Below are positions 23,278-37,500 of a stretch of 64,000 nucleotides of DNA, one piece after another. The stretch is from Acanthochromis polyacanthus (Eukaryota; Chordata; Actinopteri; Pomacentridae), in NCBI RefSeq assembly GCF_021347895.1, contig NC_067117.1, positions 33,300,067 through 33,364,066 of the forward strand, in the 5' to 3' direction. Below the pieces are notes generated by a model. It ran no database searches, had not been told where the DNA came from, and worked only from the letters and a program-made list of their open reading frames with translations. The position numbers were made by a program, and so were the translations under genes. How positions within the stretch are numbered: the first letter of the stretch is position 1; each line of letters begins with the position of its first letter.

Positions 23278-23945
23278 CGTGCCTGTCAGTAAATGTGTTG
23301 TAAATCAGCTGCACTACCTGGTTGTTCCACCAGGTGGAGCCTCTTACTGTTGTACGATACTGAAAACCGCATTTTCCATCCAAAACCCCCCCCACTCTGA
23401 TCCTGTAAATCACAGGATGTTCCACACAGAAAGACCACACTCAACGCATTTTCTTAGCTGATTAGCACAAACCTCAGCCCGATTCTTTATGTTTGTTATC
23501 GTACAGGTGCTGTAAAAGGAGAACACAATTTCTTGCCATGAGTGCAGATTTTGTACAATTTTCTTCAACGACAATCAGTAGCAATATTCATCAACACTGT
23601 ATTCATCAATAACACAAGTTGAGTACAGTGAATATTTGTCTTGTGCTGATTTTGATGTTTGAGTCAGAGTTCTGTTTTGTATGACTTTCATACAAAAACT
23701 CCATCCTTGTTGATCCGAGTTTGTCTTAAACACATCAGCTCTGTCTGAGGTCATTAAATGTCACAGAGGTCTTTGTCATGGTGCCTATTGCCATCTAAAC
23801 CCCCACAATGCTCTCTGCTTGCCAACATTTGCTGCCCGTAGTCTCAGCGACGCCTCCTCTGGTCTCTACAGTATTAAACAGTAAGAGGCTCCACCTGGTG
23901 AAACAACCAGGTACTACAGCTGATCAAGACTACATTTACTGACAT
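23278..23945. repeat. Foldback element with inverted ends
   Basis: The left arm (ctgtcagtaaatgtg, cagctg, ctacctggttgtt, ccaggtggagcctcttactg) is mirrored at 23872-23945. The 6-bp gcaggt flanks both sides (23272-23277, 23946-23951). The middle (23690-23830) resembles 37270-37380. Confidence 0.65.
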
Positions 23946-25430
23946 GCAGGTGGAGAACTTAGGTCTTCACCATCTATTGGAGCTGGTGGAGTGACAGTTT
24001 ATCTTCCTCATTCCACACTACATTTTAGACAGTGGAGCTGTACAACAAGGTTCCTGAACATCTATAGAGCAAACAACTTTGACGCAGAAATGCAGCATTT
24101 TTCTTAATGCAGATCTATTCAGTTGTCAAGCATAAACACTGGAGTGATTTTATAAACTTTAACACGTGAAGTGTGGGTAAAGGACTGACAGGATCAAGAG
24201 AGAAACATTTGATTGGAATACTAGAGCACAAACGCACCATTTCTTCTGTTTTGTTTGCTAAAACACACAAGTATGACCCATTTGAGGACATGACTGACTG
24301 ATTAAACCATAAACTGCAAGCTGTTTTTACAGGTTTTATCTTCAGTAGTAACAAACATACCAGTGGACTAACACACTGGTTTTGGTCTTTTCATGGGATT
24401 TATTGACACTACTGAAATATGAAATCAAGTAAATGGATGAGGAGTGCGGAAGAGCAGAGTAACAGCTGGAGGAGTGATCTGAAACCTGATAGTACTGAAT
24501 GAAAGCCGCCACATTGTGCATCTCCACTATAAAACGTCTTGATCTTTGCTCTGATCAGCTGCAAAATGTGAGAAACCCTGAGCAGCTGAGTTCTCTGTTG
24601 AGATCAGAAGTCCAGTCAGTAACGTTTGGACCTTTGATTAACACCTGCAGAGCTACAAACATCAGTCAGAGAGAGAAAATCGAATACCATGGACATATAA
24701 CATATAAGCCAGTAATAGGACAATAAACAAACACAAAAGTCCCGCCTGAACTTGACCAAATGTGCAAATGTAACCAAGAAAACACTGGCAGTGACTATTT
24801 TTGCAAGTTTGCACTTCGAGGACGTGAAGTCGACGTTAAGCTTTTCCTCCAGAACATCGTCTTGCTGCCGTGAAACAGCGGCACAGTTTTCATGACGCGC
24901 AGAGGATGAGGCCGCTTTAAAATACATGAAGGAAGGGTTTATAAATGTGTCAAAGCAGGATTTGTTTTTAACTTAAAAGAAGCACAGACACTGCAACAGT
25001 TTGGTATTTACAATAGCAAAAAGGTAAAGTTACGCAAATATTACAAAAATTATAATCATGAAAAGCAAAGAGTCATACCTATACATTTTCTTGCACATGA
25101 ACAGTTAAAACACACGTAAGTTTCTCTCCTTGAACTCAGCGAGTAGCACCTGAAACATCTGCTCTGTGGAACCGTCAGTTTGTCAGAAGGAGATTTCTTA
25201 TTACTGGGGCAGAAGATGAAACTGGTACAAATTCAACTCTGCACTGGTGAAAAAGAAACAATGACAGTAATATTCCAGTATCTTAATATATATTATTTGT
25301 CCTCACATTCAGTTGGCAGAAGCACATACTTTACACCACGTCACCCCCTGCATCTCTACGTGGAAAACAGGGAAGAAAAGATGAGTGCGACTATCGGGGC
25401 GGGACAGAGTCAGTAATGGCCAGCGTGTCC
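23946..25430 (-). other. cept1: Probable cept1 3' UTR
   Basis: Directly follows the cept1 stop codon (minus strand). A minus-strand AATAAA (tttatt on plus, about 24399-24404) is one possible polyadenylation signal. No other gene is recognised. Confidence 0.4.
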
Positions 25431-25553
25431 TCAGTGAGCAGCAGAACTGAGCACTGAACAAGGCTTGATTTTGAAAACAAAAATGTGAAGATGGCAGGCA
25501 ATCTGGTTGCAAACACTGACACAGTAACGCACCAAGTCAAACAAGGAAATGAT
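25431..25553 (-). CDS. cept1: cept1 last coding exon
   Basis: Acceptor gatcctgcag after a pyrimidine stretch. Residues 360-399: [35 protein letters not shown], then SSAAH and TGA at 25433-25431. Confidence 0.93.
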   Translation of the reverse strand: MISLFDLVRYCVSVCNQIACHLHIFVFKIKPCSVLSSAAH

Positions 25554-28500
25554 CTGCAGGAGAGAAAGAAACACCGTCACTTATTACAGGCAGGAAAACA
25601 GGAGTGGAAGCCCATTACAGCCGAGGGAGGGAAAGCAGGAGAGAACTTAATGCTTTATTACAACAATTCATCACTTTTGACTCACTCAATAGCTTTTATT
25701 TAATTATTTTACACATTGTAGATTAACACTGAAGACATCAAAACTATACAAGAACACATATGGAACTATGTGTTAAAAAAAGTATTAATCTTCAGTATTA
25801 ATCTGCCATGTAGAAAATAATGCAAATAAATAAAAATCACTGAATGAGAAACTTTTGACTGTATTTGCATGTTCAGATTTACAAAATCACATGTTTGACT
25901 TAACCCTCTGAACCCATCAAGCATGTTAGATTTTTAAAATCACCAAAATTACACCATTTAGCTGAGTCAAAAACTATTTTAAAAAAAAGAGAAAATGATC
26001 AGATTTTCAACTTTCCTAAAATCACTGTCAGAAAATTTAACCAAATCTGATCTTAAAATTGTGACATTTTATCAAAATTATTTTACTGTTAATTTCTCTT
26101 TTTAAAAATTCACCAAAACTTAACCATTTTTTCTGACTAGATTCTGTAAAAAATGTTAAATTCTGAGCTACTCGGTGTAACCATGAAGCCATGACTGACT
26201 CAGCTACAATCAACAGCCATGTAAAAAAAATCTGAGGGTTTCCAGCTGAACTGCAGGCAGTGGTTTGACAGAGCAGAGACGAGACAAGTACAAAAAGAAA
26301 GTAAAAATGCAAATAGTGCAGTATTTATAGCATGTAGAGTCACCATTTTTTATTTCTAGAATTAGTAGTATCTGTTGGACACACTGATTTAAGGTTTTAT
26401 TAACTTTTGTAAAGCACAGAGTAAAAGAAACTCCACTTCTTCAACTATTTCTGTCATTTTAACTGTCACACTGCAGACATTTCTGAGTTCTCTCTCCTTT
26501 TTCATGGTTGCTCTGTTTTTATAGAGGTTTCAGACTTCAGATTAAAATAAAAAATGAACCCACAGTGAAGAAAAGGAGCAAAAAAAATCCACAAACTACT
26601 TGGAGTTCAGAGGGTTAACATCATTATTCTGACTCAGTGTAATAATGGAGAGTTTCTTTCTCAACTTTAATTTCTCATCATTCTGGCTTTGCATCCCATA
26701 ATTTACCATTTTTAAGTACTATATGGTTTAAATTGTTGTCTTTGGTAACATTTAAAGTAATTTCTGCTCATGGTGATAATGGGCTTCCATACAACACAAA
26801 CAATAAACAACAAGCATTTCCATATAATTATCCAGCAAATTTGAGACAAAAATGATGCAAAATAATCAAAGAAGAAAATGTGAGTTTGGCTTAAATAAAC
26901 TCTGCTGCTAGGTGGCGCTGTAGGCTACACAACCAGAATAAACAGAGTAGAAGAAGCTGGAAACAAAAGCGGTTGTTTGCAAACTGCTAGAAAAAGAAAA
27001 AACTGACAGAATTTTTGTTCAACTACAGAGAAAAATGGAGAGAAGTCTCCAGGAATTAATTTAATCTGGAAAGTTAGAATTATTGCTTAGTGTTGGCTGG
27101 AATCAGACGTTGAAGATGATGTTTAGAAACTGCTGCAGATAAACTTAGAACATTTCAGAACCTATTCAGAAAACCTTGTTCCATTATCCATGTAGTACAC
27201 GGAGTCTTTATTTAAAAAAACACCTCAAGATAGCAAAATTAGAGACGTCTTTTTGAATTTTGCAGCTATAATGAACTTTTTTTCTGGTGTGATACTTGAA
27301 AATAATTTATGAAAAGAGCTCATTACTAAATAAACACCAACATCGCTGATTAAACGCAACCATCTGACGTTCATGGGACATTTTGACTCGTCACAGCCGG
27401 AAAGGTTCAGTTAAAATTATCAACACTGGACACTAAAGTCACCAAACTCTGGATCATCATCAGTATTTTTAGTTCCACCTGTACGTTTCTGACTCTGATG
27501 AGTCAAAATACCAGGAGAACATCCGTGATCCATCTACAGAATCCTGCATACTCACCAGTGCAATCCAGAGCACCAGGTACTCGTCGATAAAACTATTGAA
27601 ATACTGATCCAGGAACAGGAGTCCTGGTCCCAGGAAGGCTAAATCGTGGAGATGCATCTCACTTTTTGTCATATGTGCTACCTGAGGATGGAAAGAACAA
27701 ATAACTTTAAACTTTTAAACATTTAAACTTCTGTGTGCAACAACCTCTGCAGAGCATCGGCTTCTCCAGAATGTCAGGTTTAAGATGGCCGACACAGTTG
27801 GTTAGATCTTCCCAACTGTGTCAGTCATCTTAAACCTGAGAGATTCAACAGTATTTCTGGTGTCTTAATGTCTGACAGTTAGCTTTTAGCTTCTCTTTAA
27901 CACCCATGTTATTTGAAAATTATCATCTCTGACTCTTTAATTACATTTTTTGTTGTTATGTTGAATTGTTTACGAGCTCAACAAAGTAACTCGTGATGGA
28001 AACAATAAAATTAATTCTAATCTAAATCATGAGAACTCACTGCTACAAACAGGAACATATTGTTGAGCTTAAAACTGCAAAACTAAAAAGGCAAACCAGG
28101 TGGACTTAGAGCAAACGATTAGTCCTGTTAATTCTGTCGACTCTAGAACAGGGGTGCCAAACATGTGGTCCGCGGGCCAAAACTGGTCCTCCAGAGGGTC
28201 CAATCCGGCCCTCAAAGTGTAAAAATTCCACAGAAGACATTAACTGCAGATTCTAAATTTGTAAAATTATACATTTAAAATAATTTCTAGACCATGACAA
28301 GTTGTTTTGATCAGAAAATTAAATACTACATTGCTCTTTGTTCTTGTGTCATGTTGTGTCGCATTTTTATAATATTTTGTCTCGTTTTCGTCTTTTCTGT
28401 CTGACTTTTGTCGCCTGTCTCATGTTTTGTCGTATGGTTTCCTTTTTGTCTCACTTGTGTTGTCTCCTTTTTTATCACTTTGTTTCTTTTCTTTTTATCT

Positions 28501-31500
28501 TCTTGTTTTTCTCATTTGTCCATTGTTTCGTCACCTAACTTTTTTGTCTAATTTTTGGGGTTTGTTTTGTTCGTGTCACTTGTCTAAATTTTTTTGTTTT
28601 GTCTCTCATTTTTGGTTGTTTCTTTGTCAGAGTTTTGTCAGTTTGAGATAACCATGACTAAATGTTTTGTTCTTCTGTAGACACTGTGATCTATACATTT
28701 TTAATGTTTAAATGATGAACTGAGGCATAATATTGTTGAAATTGAGTTTATTTTTAAGAAATTTAAGGTTGTTCATAATGTTTTATAAAAAGATAATTCC
28801 TTAAATGGGACCATTTTCAGAATGTCCTTTTTTTTGCAGTAAAACAAAGGAAACATTTGGAGTTCTGGTTATTATGCTGTGATTTTACTGGTCACTTGAG
28901 ATCAAATTGGGCTGAATGTGGAACCTGAACTAAAATGATTTGACTCCCCTGATCTAGAACCATGGTTTTATAAATCCTCAATCAGGAACTCTTGTTTTAC
29001 TTGTAAATGAAACCATACTAATTGCACTAACTTTAAAAATGCATAATATTTTATCTTTGTCTGTTCAAGATTATACTGTGAAGCATTTCACCCAGAAGCA
29101 GAGCAAAAAAAAACAAAAAAAACAAAAAAACACAGCAAGCAGGTTTGAAATAAAATAAAATAGCCAAAATTACACCATTTATCACAGCAAGAATTTGGCA
29201 AAACAGAAAAAAAAATTTGATTCTGAACCGCCTGGCAGTCCTCGAATGACTCATCGGTAACCACAGATTAGGCCATGGAAATATCTTTCATAGTGCATAG
29301 TTGCCTATGCTAGATTTTGATTTTTATCATTCCTCATGGGCTATGGTTCACTTTGCATCTTATAAAAAAACAAAAAACTATGCTGTTAGTTCGGGAAAAT
29401 TAACCAAATATAAGCTTGAAATTGGGGTATTTGATTAAAAATCGTTTAATCTGCATGTCTCAATTTTTTTTTAAAAATCACCAAAAATAAAATGCTGACA
29501 CCAGATTCTGTGAAATCTCAAACTGTGAAGCTGTGAATAAAGACATTAAAATATATGTAATTTTAAATGATTTCTAGCTGCACTGAGTGCCATTTCTCTC
29601 TCCTATACTCAATGTTGTTCTGTTTCCATAGAGGTTCAGGGCTTTATATTGCAATGAGAAATGAATTCAAAGTGCGCAAAAATGTGACAGGAACAGAAAA
29701 AGCTCAGAGACTCCTCAGTTCAGAGGGTCAAACAGCTAAATTCATGCTGGACTTGCTCTGCGTTGGAATGAAAAACGTCAAAAAAGTTCCTTTAACTTTT
29801 CAATTTTACTTTCTGAGCATTTAGGAGACCAACATCTGCAGAAGGAATCACAAAAACAAAGAGGTGAGTCCGACTTACAACTAATTTATTGGTGATTTTG
29901 GCCGAGACGAAGCCGAACGCCAGGATGTAAAGACACGGATGTTTCTCAAAGAGCTGCACAGCGGACTTCTTGTAAATCATCATGGCCAAAATGATGACGG
30001 AGCCAATGTGTAGGACTGGAGAGAGGACGCTGGTTCCCTGAAGACACGTGAGAAACACAACGTCTGATGAAGCTTGTACTTTAATTTGAACACATTATGT
30101 TAGACATAAAATTAGGAGAGTAAAATTAGCTTGAGTGAGAGGGAAGAGCACATCCAACAAAAAACTGCAAGTTAGACAGTGCGTGGGATTTCAGTTTGTA
30201 TAAGTCTAGGAAACTAAAATTACAATTAAGTAACTACAACTAATAAAATGTGAAAATGAGAAGGAAATTCCTCGGACTATTTATGGCAAACATGTCTCAG
30301 AAGATTTGTGATTTTTTCCCAAACTTTGACAGTGAGAAAACAAACTTCCTGTGTTGCAGGAGCTCTGGGAGCAGAGCATCACTGCACCAGGAGACACTTC
30401 ACCTGAATGGAGGTTAAATATAAATCAGGATTTTTGCTTTTGTTTTTTAAAAAGAGCACAGTCCTGGAACTTTTTGATCAACTATCGTACAGCCTGCAGA
30501 CACGTAATTCTCATGCTACTTTCTTTTCTACTCTCTGTCCACTTGAAGAACTTCTTTTTACACGTCACAGCAGATTTGTCAATTTTCAAAACTTTCTCTT
30601 CTTGTGAAAATAAAATAAATTTTCAACTGAATGGTTGCCGTTTGGATACACTTTAGAAGATTCAGCTTGTCACTGATGGAGTTTAACATCTTCACAAGAA
30701 AGGACATCCAGGGAAAGTTGAAGAGTTGCAGGAGCTCTGGGAGCAGAGCATCACTGCACCAGGAGACACTTCACCCCAATGGAGATTAAATTTAAATCAG
30801 GAATATTTTGTTTTTGTTTTTTAAAAATGGCACAGTCCTGGAACTTTTTGATCAACCTTCGTACACCTTGTGGACACGTAATTTTTAAGCTACTTTCCTT
30901 TCTACTTTCCATCCACTTGAAGGACGTCTTTTTACACGTCACAGCAGATTCCTGATTTCTTAAAAAAAATCTCCACGCCTTGTTTAGGAGATTCAATGTC
31001 ACTGATGGAGCGTAATGTGTTGACAAAAAAGGACTTCCAGGGAGAGATAAAGTGCTGCAGGAGCTCTGGGAGCAGAGCATCACTGCACAAGGAGACATTT
31101 CAATGAATGGAGGTTAAATTTAAATCGGGAATTTTTTTTTTCGTAAATGGCACAGTCCTGGAACTTTTTGATTAACTGTGTACTTCCTGTGGACGCTACT
31201 TTCTTTTCTATTTTTCCATCCACTAGAAGGACTTTTTTGTATTTCATTCATGTATATTCCTTTTTATAAATGAGCAGTAGATGACCTTCAACATTTTTCA
31301 AGCATTGCTATGCAAGAACAAAAATTTGGTCTACATGTGGACGTCCACAAAACACTCTCACTGTGCTGGAAATTTTATGACATTTTTTACAACTGGCAAA
31401 TTTCACCATCTTCCCGGTAGCTCTCTGCTGTTTGGTTCATTTTCTAACCCCTCTCATCCCAACCAGTTAAAGCTGATGGCTTCCTTCCCTGAGCCTGGTT

Positions 31501-34500
31501 CTGCCGGAGGTTTCGTTTCCTCCTTTCTGTTCTAGTTTTTTTTCATTCCTTCCCACCGTCGCTCACAGGCAACTTTAGATTCTTGGGTTTTCTGTTGTTT
31601 ATAATTCATAACCTGTGTACCTTACTATGCTAAGAGCTGTGGGGTGACATATGTTGTGAATCTGCGCTACGTAAATAAAACCGTCTGTGCACACACCTCC
31701 GATATTTTGTTCTTACACCACAAACAAATCAACAGAAGCACCAAAGCTTCCAGACTTACCGCTATTGTGGATCCGTTTTTGCCCACACCTCCTGTAAAAA
31801 TAACTCTGAAGTAATTGGTGCAGGAGAAGATGGCTCCTAAAAACGTGCAGATGGCAGGAACCATTTTCATCTGGATATTTAGGATCGGAATCTGGGAATC
31901 AAGACATTAACACAGTGAAGATGGTAATAAAACACACATTAAATCATGCTGCTGTAAGTTTCTGTGTGAGTCTTTACTGTATATGAACTATGAAAGCACC
32001 ATGAGTAATGTTAGGAAAGGCGACAAGCGCTCAGAGCTTTTTGTATTACTTCTAACCATCACAGTAAAACACGACTGTTAGAGCAGCATTAAAATTACAC
32101 TGAACTCACCAAGAAAAACATTACTGTTACATAATTATGGCATCATTGTCACTGATTTGAATCTGTAGGAATTAGAAGCGATCAGAATTACCAGTGACTG
32201 CCAAAAAGCAGATCCTCCCACGGCGGCCAGCAAATACATGATTATAATGAAGATTTGCACCTCAGTCACATCAATGCTGAGTGGGAGGAGAAAGCAGAGA
32301 GTTTAAAGTGAGGATTAGTGACGTCGAGCAGCACAGTCTCGTCCTGCAGCCGTCCTCCACAACACACCGCTGCTTCTGAGCAACATCTGGAGGCCAAAGA
32401 GTGGACGGGAGCAGCTGCAGTAAAGGTGCGATCAGCAACATTTTACTGGCTCTGAAATCCAAACGACAGCCGTCATCTCTGGGTTTCTAAAGGTTTGACG
32501 GTCGAGTGAGTCATCTGCTGAACAGGAGAGGATTTGGGGATTTTTTTTTTCAGTTAATATTGTTTATTAATGCTTCAGTTTGGGATCTATTGTCGATGCA
32601 TTTAGGTCACGTCAGTGTTTTTATACAGAGCATTTAAAATGACAGCGGCGGCATCAAAGTGTTTTCCAGAAAGAAAGATTATCAGTGGCGTCATGAATTA
32701 ACCAGATAAGTTTAAATGTTGGTGTTAAGGCCCTGTAGAGTTAAATATGGTGCATGTTTATCTGAGTCAAACCCTGCAAAATGATTTTAAAGTGCTATTT
32801 TACCGGACTATAACACATGTTAGGAGTTTAGACAACAACCAAACTCATGTAATATTACAGCCAAGACCCTACGGGGTTAGAAATCACAGAATAATACATA
32901 CATAAATAAATAATAATAAATAAGGCTGCATTATTATGAGGATTAATGCGGTTACCCTACAAAAACATACAGATTCTTTCAAGCCTCTCTCAAACCATCT
33001 GCCTTCTTTAGCTAGAACACAAACAATGCTGCCGTCAAAGGAGTGTCTTTGATTTTCTAGATGAAGGCAAGCTGCTGAGTTTTGTCCTGAGGAGCTGCCA
33101 TCTTGTGTTAGAGTTGTTTATTTTCTTCTATATACAGGTCTGTGAACTCCTCGCTGCGTTTGACTGCAGATTCAACACTGATTAGCTTGTGTCTTTGAGG
33201 TTTTATCCTCAGTGTGAACCAGCTTGCATCTTTAGAGTGCTAAAGGATGTTTGGAGAAAATTCTTCTAAAATTCTGAGACACTCCAGCTACATGTGGTAC
33301 AAGAGGGCCGTCTTGTTTTACCTGTTCTTCTTGTTCTAAATCAGAGAAACTTTGACAGATTGTCCCCAAACAGTACATCCAGTGTTTGTTTTGGTGACCC
33401 TGTGGAATAGCAGGTTTCTGGTGAGGATTGAGCTGTTTAAATCTAACACAGCTGGTTGGTTCCACTGCTTCCTTTGGACAAATAAATATGAATTTTGGTC
33501 GCTGGCCTGTGCAGTAACATTTGTGTATGTGCCTTTTTGCTGATTTATGACTAATATTTATGAGACCAAAATGGACAAGCAAGAAGCAACCAGAAAATGA
33601 AGGCCTCTGAGTTCTCAAGCAATTTTTGACCAAAGTTTCTGGCATGACTACGTGCCATGAAGGGATTTACTACTGAACACACTCTGAACCATTTGTGTCT
33701 TTTCTGTTTTGTGTAACTTGACAAATCACTGCTTCCAATAAAGCATAATCAATGATTGGAAGAATATTGGGAAAAGTGCCATAGTCATTTACCACATTAA
33801 CAGCGTCTAGACTGGATTTCTGATTAATTTAATGTTATCTTCAATGAAAAAAAAGATTTTCTTTCAAAAATAAGGACATTTCTAAGTGACTAAACTTTTG
33901 AGCTTTATCTGGGGATCACATTCAGATGATGTCTTTAACCCTCCTATTGTCTTCGTTTACAGGTACCAAAAATATTGTTTCTTTGTCTGAAAAAAAAATC
34001 CAAATATTCAGCAAAAAAAATCCCCAAATTTCTGAAAATTTGCAAAATCTTCAGGAAGAAAATTCCAATAATTCCTTAAAAGCTTCCCTGGAAAATTATA
34101 TGTAAAAAATAATTTTAAAAAATTTGCAAGAATATTCTTGTAAATATTTTCCAAAAATGAATAAAAAGCTTCCAAAAAAATCCTAAAAATATCTAAAGTA
34201 TTTACAGATATATCAGCAAAACGTCTGATATTTTTCTTTAAGAAGATTCACTTTTTTGTGTGTGAATGTTGTAAAAGAAACATTTTTTTAACATTCCTTT
34301 TAATTTCACAAAAAATGTTCAAAAATTTCTCCAAAATGTTTTACTGTGAAAAGATTTTTCTTCCACATTCTCAAATGTTAAAACGGGACAATTTGACCCA
34401 CAGGACGACACCGGGGTTCAGGAGCCACATTTTTACTGGCTGCACCTTTAAGCAGAACCGACTGTAAAAACTGAATTTCTGCGTTTTATTGCATGCAGGT

Positions 34501-37500
34501 CAGCGCTGGTTGTGGAAGCCGACGGCAGCGAGTCATGCAGGCAGCAGCCACGAGGTTTTACCATCACGTTCCACAGACCGGGACCCACAGTGGCTGTGAG
34601 CATCTGCAGTCCTGCTAGACAGAGCTGCACCTCTGTTATGTCAAATCTACACACAGAACACATCCACATTTATTCCCGCAGGCCTGGACATGTACCTGCT
34701 GCCGTCTAGTGAAAGGACAAACAAAAGACTGCAACTAGTTCAGCCACTCTGATAACTTCTCTTTCTTCTCTCTACTGAAGTCAACAGGTGCCTGATAAAA
34801 CCTGTTCCCGGACGCCTGATACTCTCCACACTTTATCCAGCAGATTAAATATTCACATAAACAGCACTTTCCTTTCAGCACTCCACTATTCTCACGCTTT
34901 CTTCTACCTCAGTAGCAGGTGTTAGCTTTTTAGAGTAATATTGGAATTACAAATTCATGCACCATGAAGAAACATCGATCCTCAAATAGAAGCAGCTGTC
35001 CAACTGGAAATAAAGGTGAGCAGAACAAACAAATAAATAGATAATATTTGTTAGGGTTAATCCAGTTTTCATGGATTTATTTTGAAGCTTAAAGACATTT
35101 TTTAACTTTCAAACTTCAGAAAAAGAACTGAGGCAGTATGTGGTTAACACTACGCTGCATTTATTCTGCATGCAGAACTGCTTTAACCAAATCAGTCTGG
35201 TTGGAAATAATCACATTAAAACACACAAAAACAAAGATAATCTAAGAAAACAACATTTAGCTGTGAATGTTTGGCTGTTGAATCTCATCAGGTGGACATA
35301 AAGCTGACTTTCTTCTGCTTAATTTAACCCTCTGAACCCCAAACCATCATGTTATCTTTACAAAATGGCCAAAATTACACCTTGATCACATCCAGAAACT
35401 GTGAAAACAGAGAGACTCGTTCTCGTTGGATGTTAAAATTCCTGAAAGTCCTTGAACTCCTCGTCTGTCAGAAAACTTAACTAGACCCAGACTATTTTAA
35501 AAAATGTTCAGAATGTTGATTAGCTTTCTCTAATTTTTGTAAGTTTGTTGATCAGGGAATTTCAAGTTGTTGTTTTTTTCTATAATTGATGTCATTCAGA
35601 AGACATTTCTGAGTTCTTTCTCCTTCTTCATGGTTGTTTTGTTTCCACAGAGGTTCAGGACTTTAGATTAAAGAAAAAAATGAACCACAGTGATCAAAAA
35701 TGTGACAGAAATCATTTGGATTTCAGAAGAGACAAGTATGGAAACAAATTAAAAATGTAAATGGTTAAATATACTTCATATTTTTATCCAGTTCGGTAAC
35801 ATCTGTGGTCACTTGGAATAAAGGCGTTGATTTCAGTTTTTTTTTTTCAATTTTTGTAAAAGAAACTACTCAAGAAATTCTACTTTTCTTTTGTTATGAT
35901 TTCTGTCACTCTGTGTCTCACTGCACAGAAGACATTTCTGAATTTTCTTAACTTCTTTGTGGTTGTTCTGTTTCCATAGAGGTTCAGGAATTAATCCTAC
36001 AGTGAAAAATGAACCCCCAGTGAAGAAAGATGTGACAGAAGATCAAAATACCCAGAAAATGTTTGGGGTTCAGAGGGTTAAATTATTCTGTCTTCAGACA
36101 ACAGTGAGATAAAAGTGCATCCAATCGGTATTTGGATTATTATCTTTAGCGTGACAAAGGAAACATGTTCTAATGTCCTAATAAGGACTGTGCTGAAACA
36201 TTCAGGTGTACAAAGAAATGAGAAACATGAGACACAATGTCTGGAAATTCCTGTCAACAGCATAAAATAAGAAAACAAGCAGCTTTTGTCGACTCACATG
36301 CCAAAGCGCAGCGTTCCCGACACGTATGTCTGCCAGTGGGCGCAGTAGAACATGAACATCCCGGCAAAGCAGCAGAAGAACATCCAGTCTGGGTTGGTTC
36401 CCAGCTGCACTGCTATACTGGTTCCCAACACCACAAACACTGCAGACACAAACAGAACAACGTCGTCATGACAACAGGCTGCAGAGTCACGGCAGGGGAG
36501 AGGCACAGGAAACCAACTGACCGGTGGAGAGGGAGTCACAGCCGTGGTCGAACAGTTCGCCCAGCGGAGAGCTGCTATTGGTGCGTCTGGCCTGCTTCCC
36601 ATCGATGGCGTCCAATGACTGGTAGATGAACAGACCCACCGCACACAACAGGTACGCCCACAGAGGAGCCTGAAACAACAACATACAGATTTACACCACT
36701 GTTCAAAAGTTTGGGGTCACCCAGACAATTTTATGTTTTCCATGAAAACTCACTTTCATTCAAGTGCTAACATCACTGAACAAGGGTTTTCTAATCATCA
36801 GTTAGCCTTTCAACACCATTAGCTAACACAATGTAGCATTAGAACACAGGAGTGATGGTTGCTGGAAATGTTCCTCTGTACCCCTATGGAGACATTCATT
36901 AAAAATCAGCCATTTCCAGCTACAATAGTCATTTTCCACATTAACAGTGTCCAGACTGGATTCCTGATTCATTGAATGTTATTTTCTTTGAAAAAAATGC
37001 CTCTCTTTCAAAAATAAGGACCTTTCGAAGTAAATGAACTCATTTTCTCCTTATTGTGTGATTGTTCTCTGACTTTGGCAGCAGTTTTAAAGTCTCTGTA
37101 AATAAAACTGAATCATCACTACAGCTATGGTCTTTAAACTCCTGTGTTTAGAGAGTTTGTCAGACGATATTATTAAAGCAAATTTTGAACACATTTCTGA
37201 ACTGATTACTGGAAGTCATCTTAATCAATAATCAGTAACAGCTGATGAACTCAGTGGACTTCATTCCATGTCCTTTTACAGCCGTATGCAAGAGAGGAAC
37301 TCTGTCTGAAGGTCATAAACCACCAGAGAAGTCATCGTCATGGTGCCTGTTGTTAGCTAAACCCCCCACAATGCTCTGTGCTTTCTGAACTACCTTTAGT
37401 CTTTTTTGTGTTCTGCGTTAATGCCTTTTCAATCTGTTAAATAAATATTAAAATATAGCATATGAAAGCACAGAGGGCAGGAAAGAAGCTAACAGATGCT

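Noticed and set aside
33232..33645. 137-codon minus-strand frame
   Set aside because: No known domain and no splice or promoter context, lying in an AT-rich intron; kept only as an unexplained stretch.
36237..36644. 130-codon plus-strand frame over cept1 exons 3-4
   Set aside because: Antisense shadow of conserved exons; the minus strand has the family motif and splice sites.
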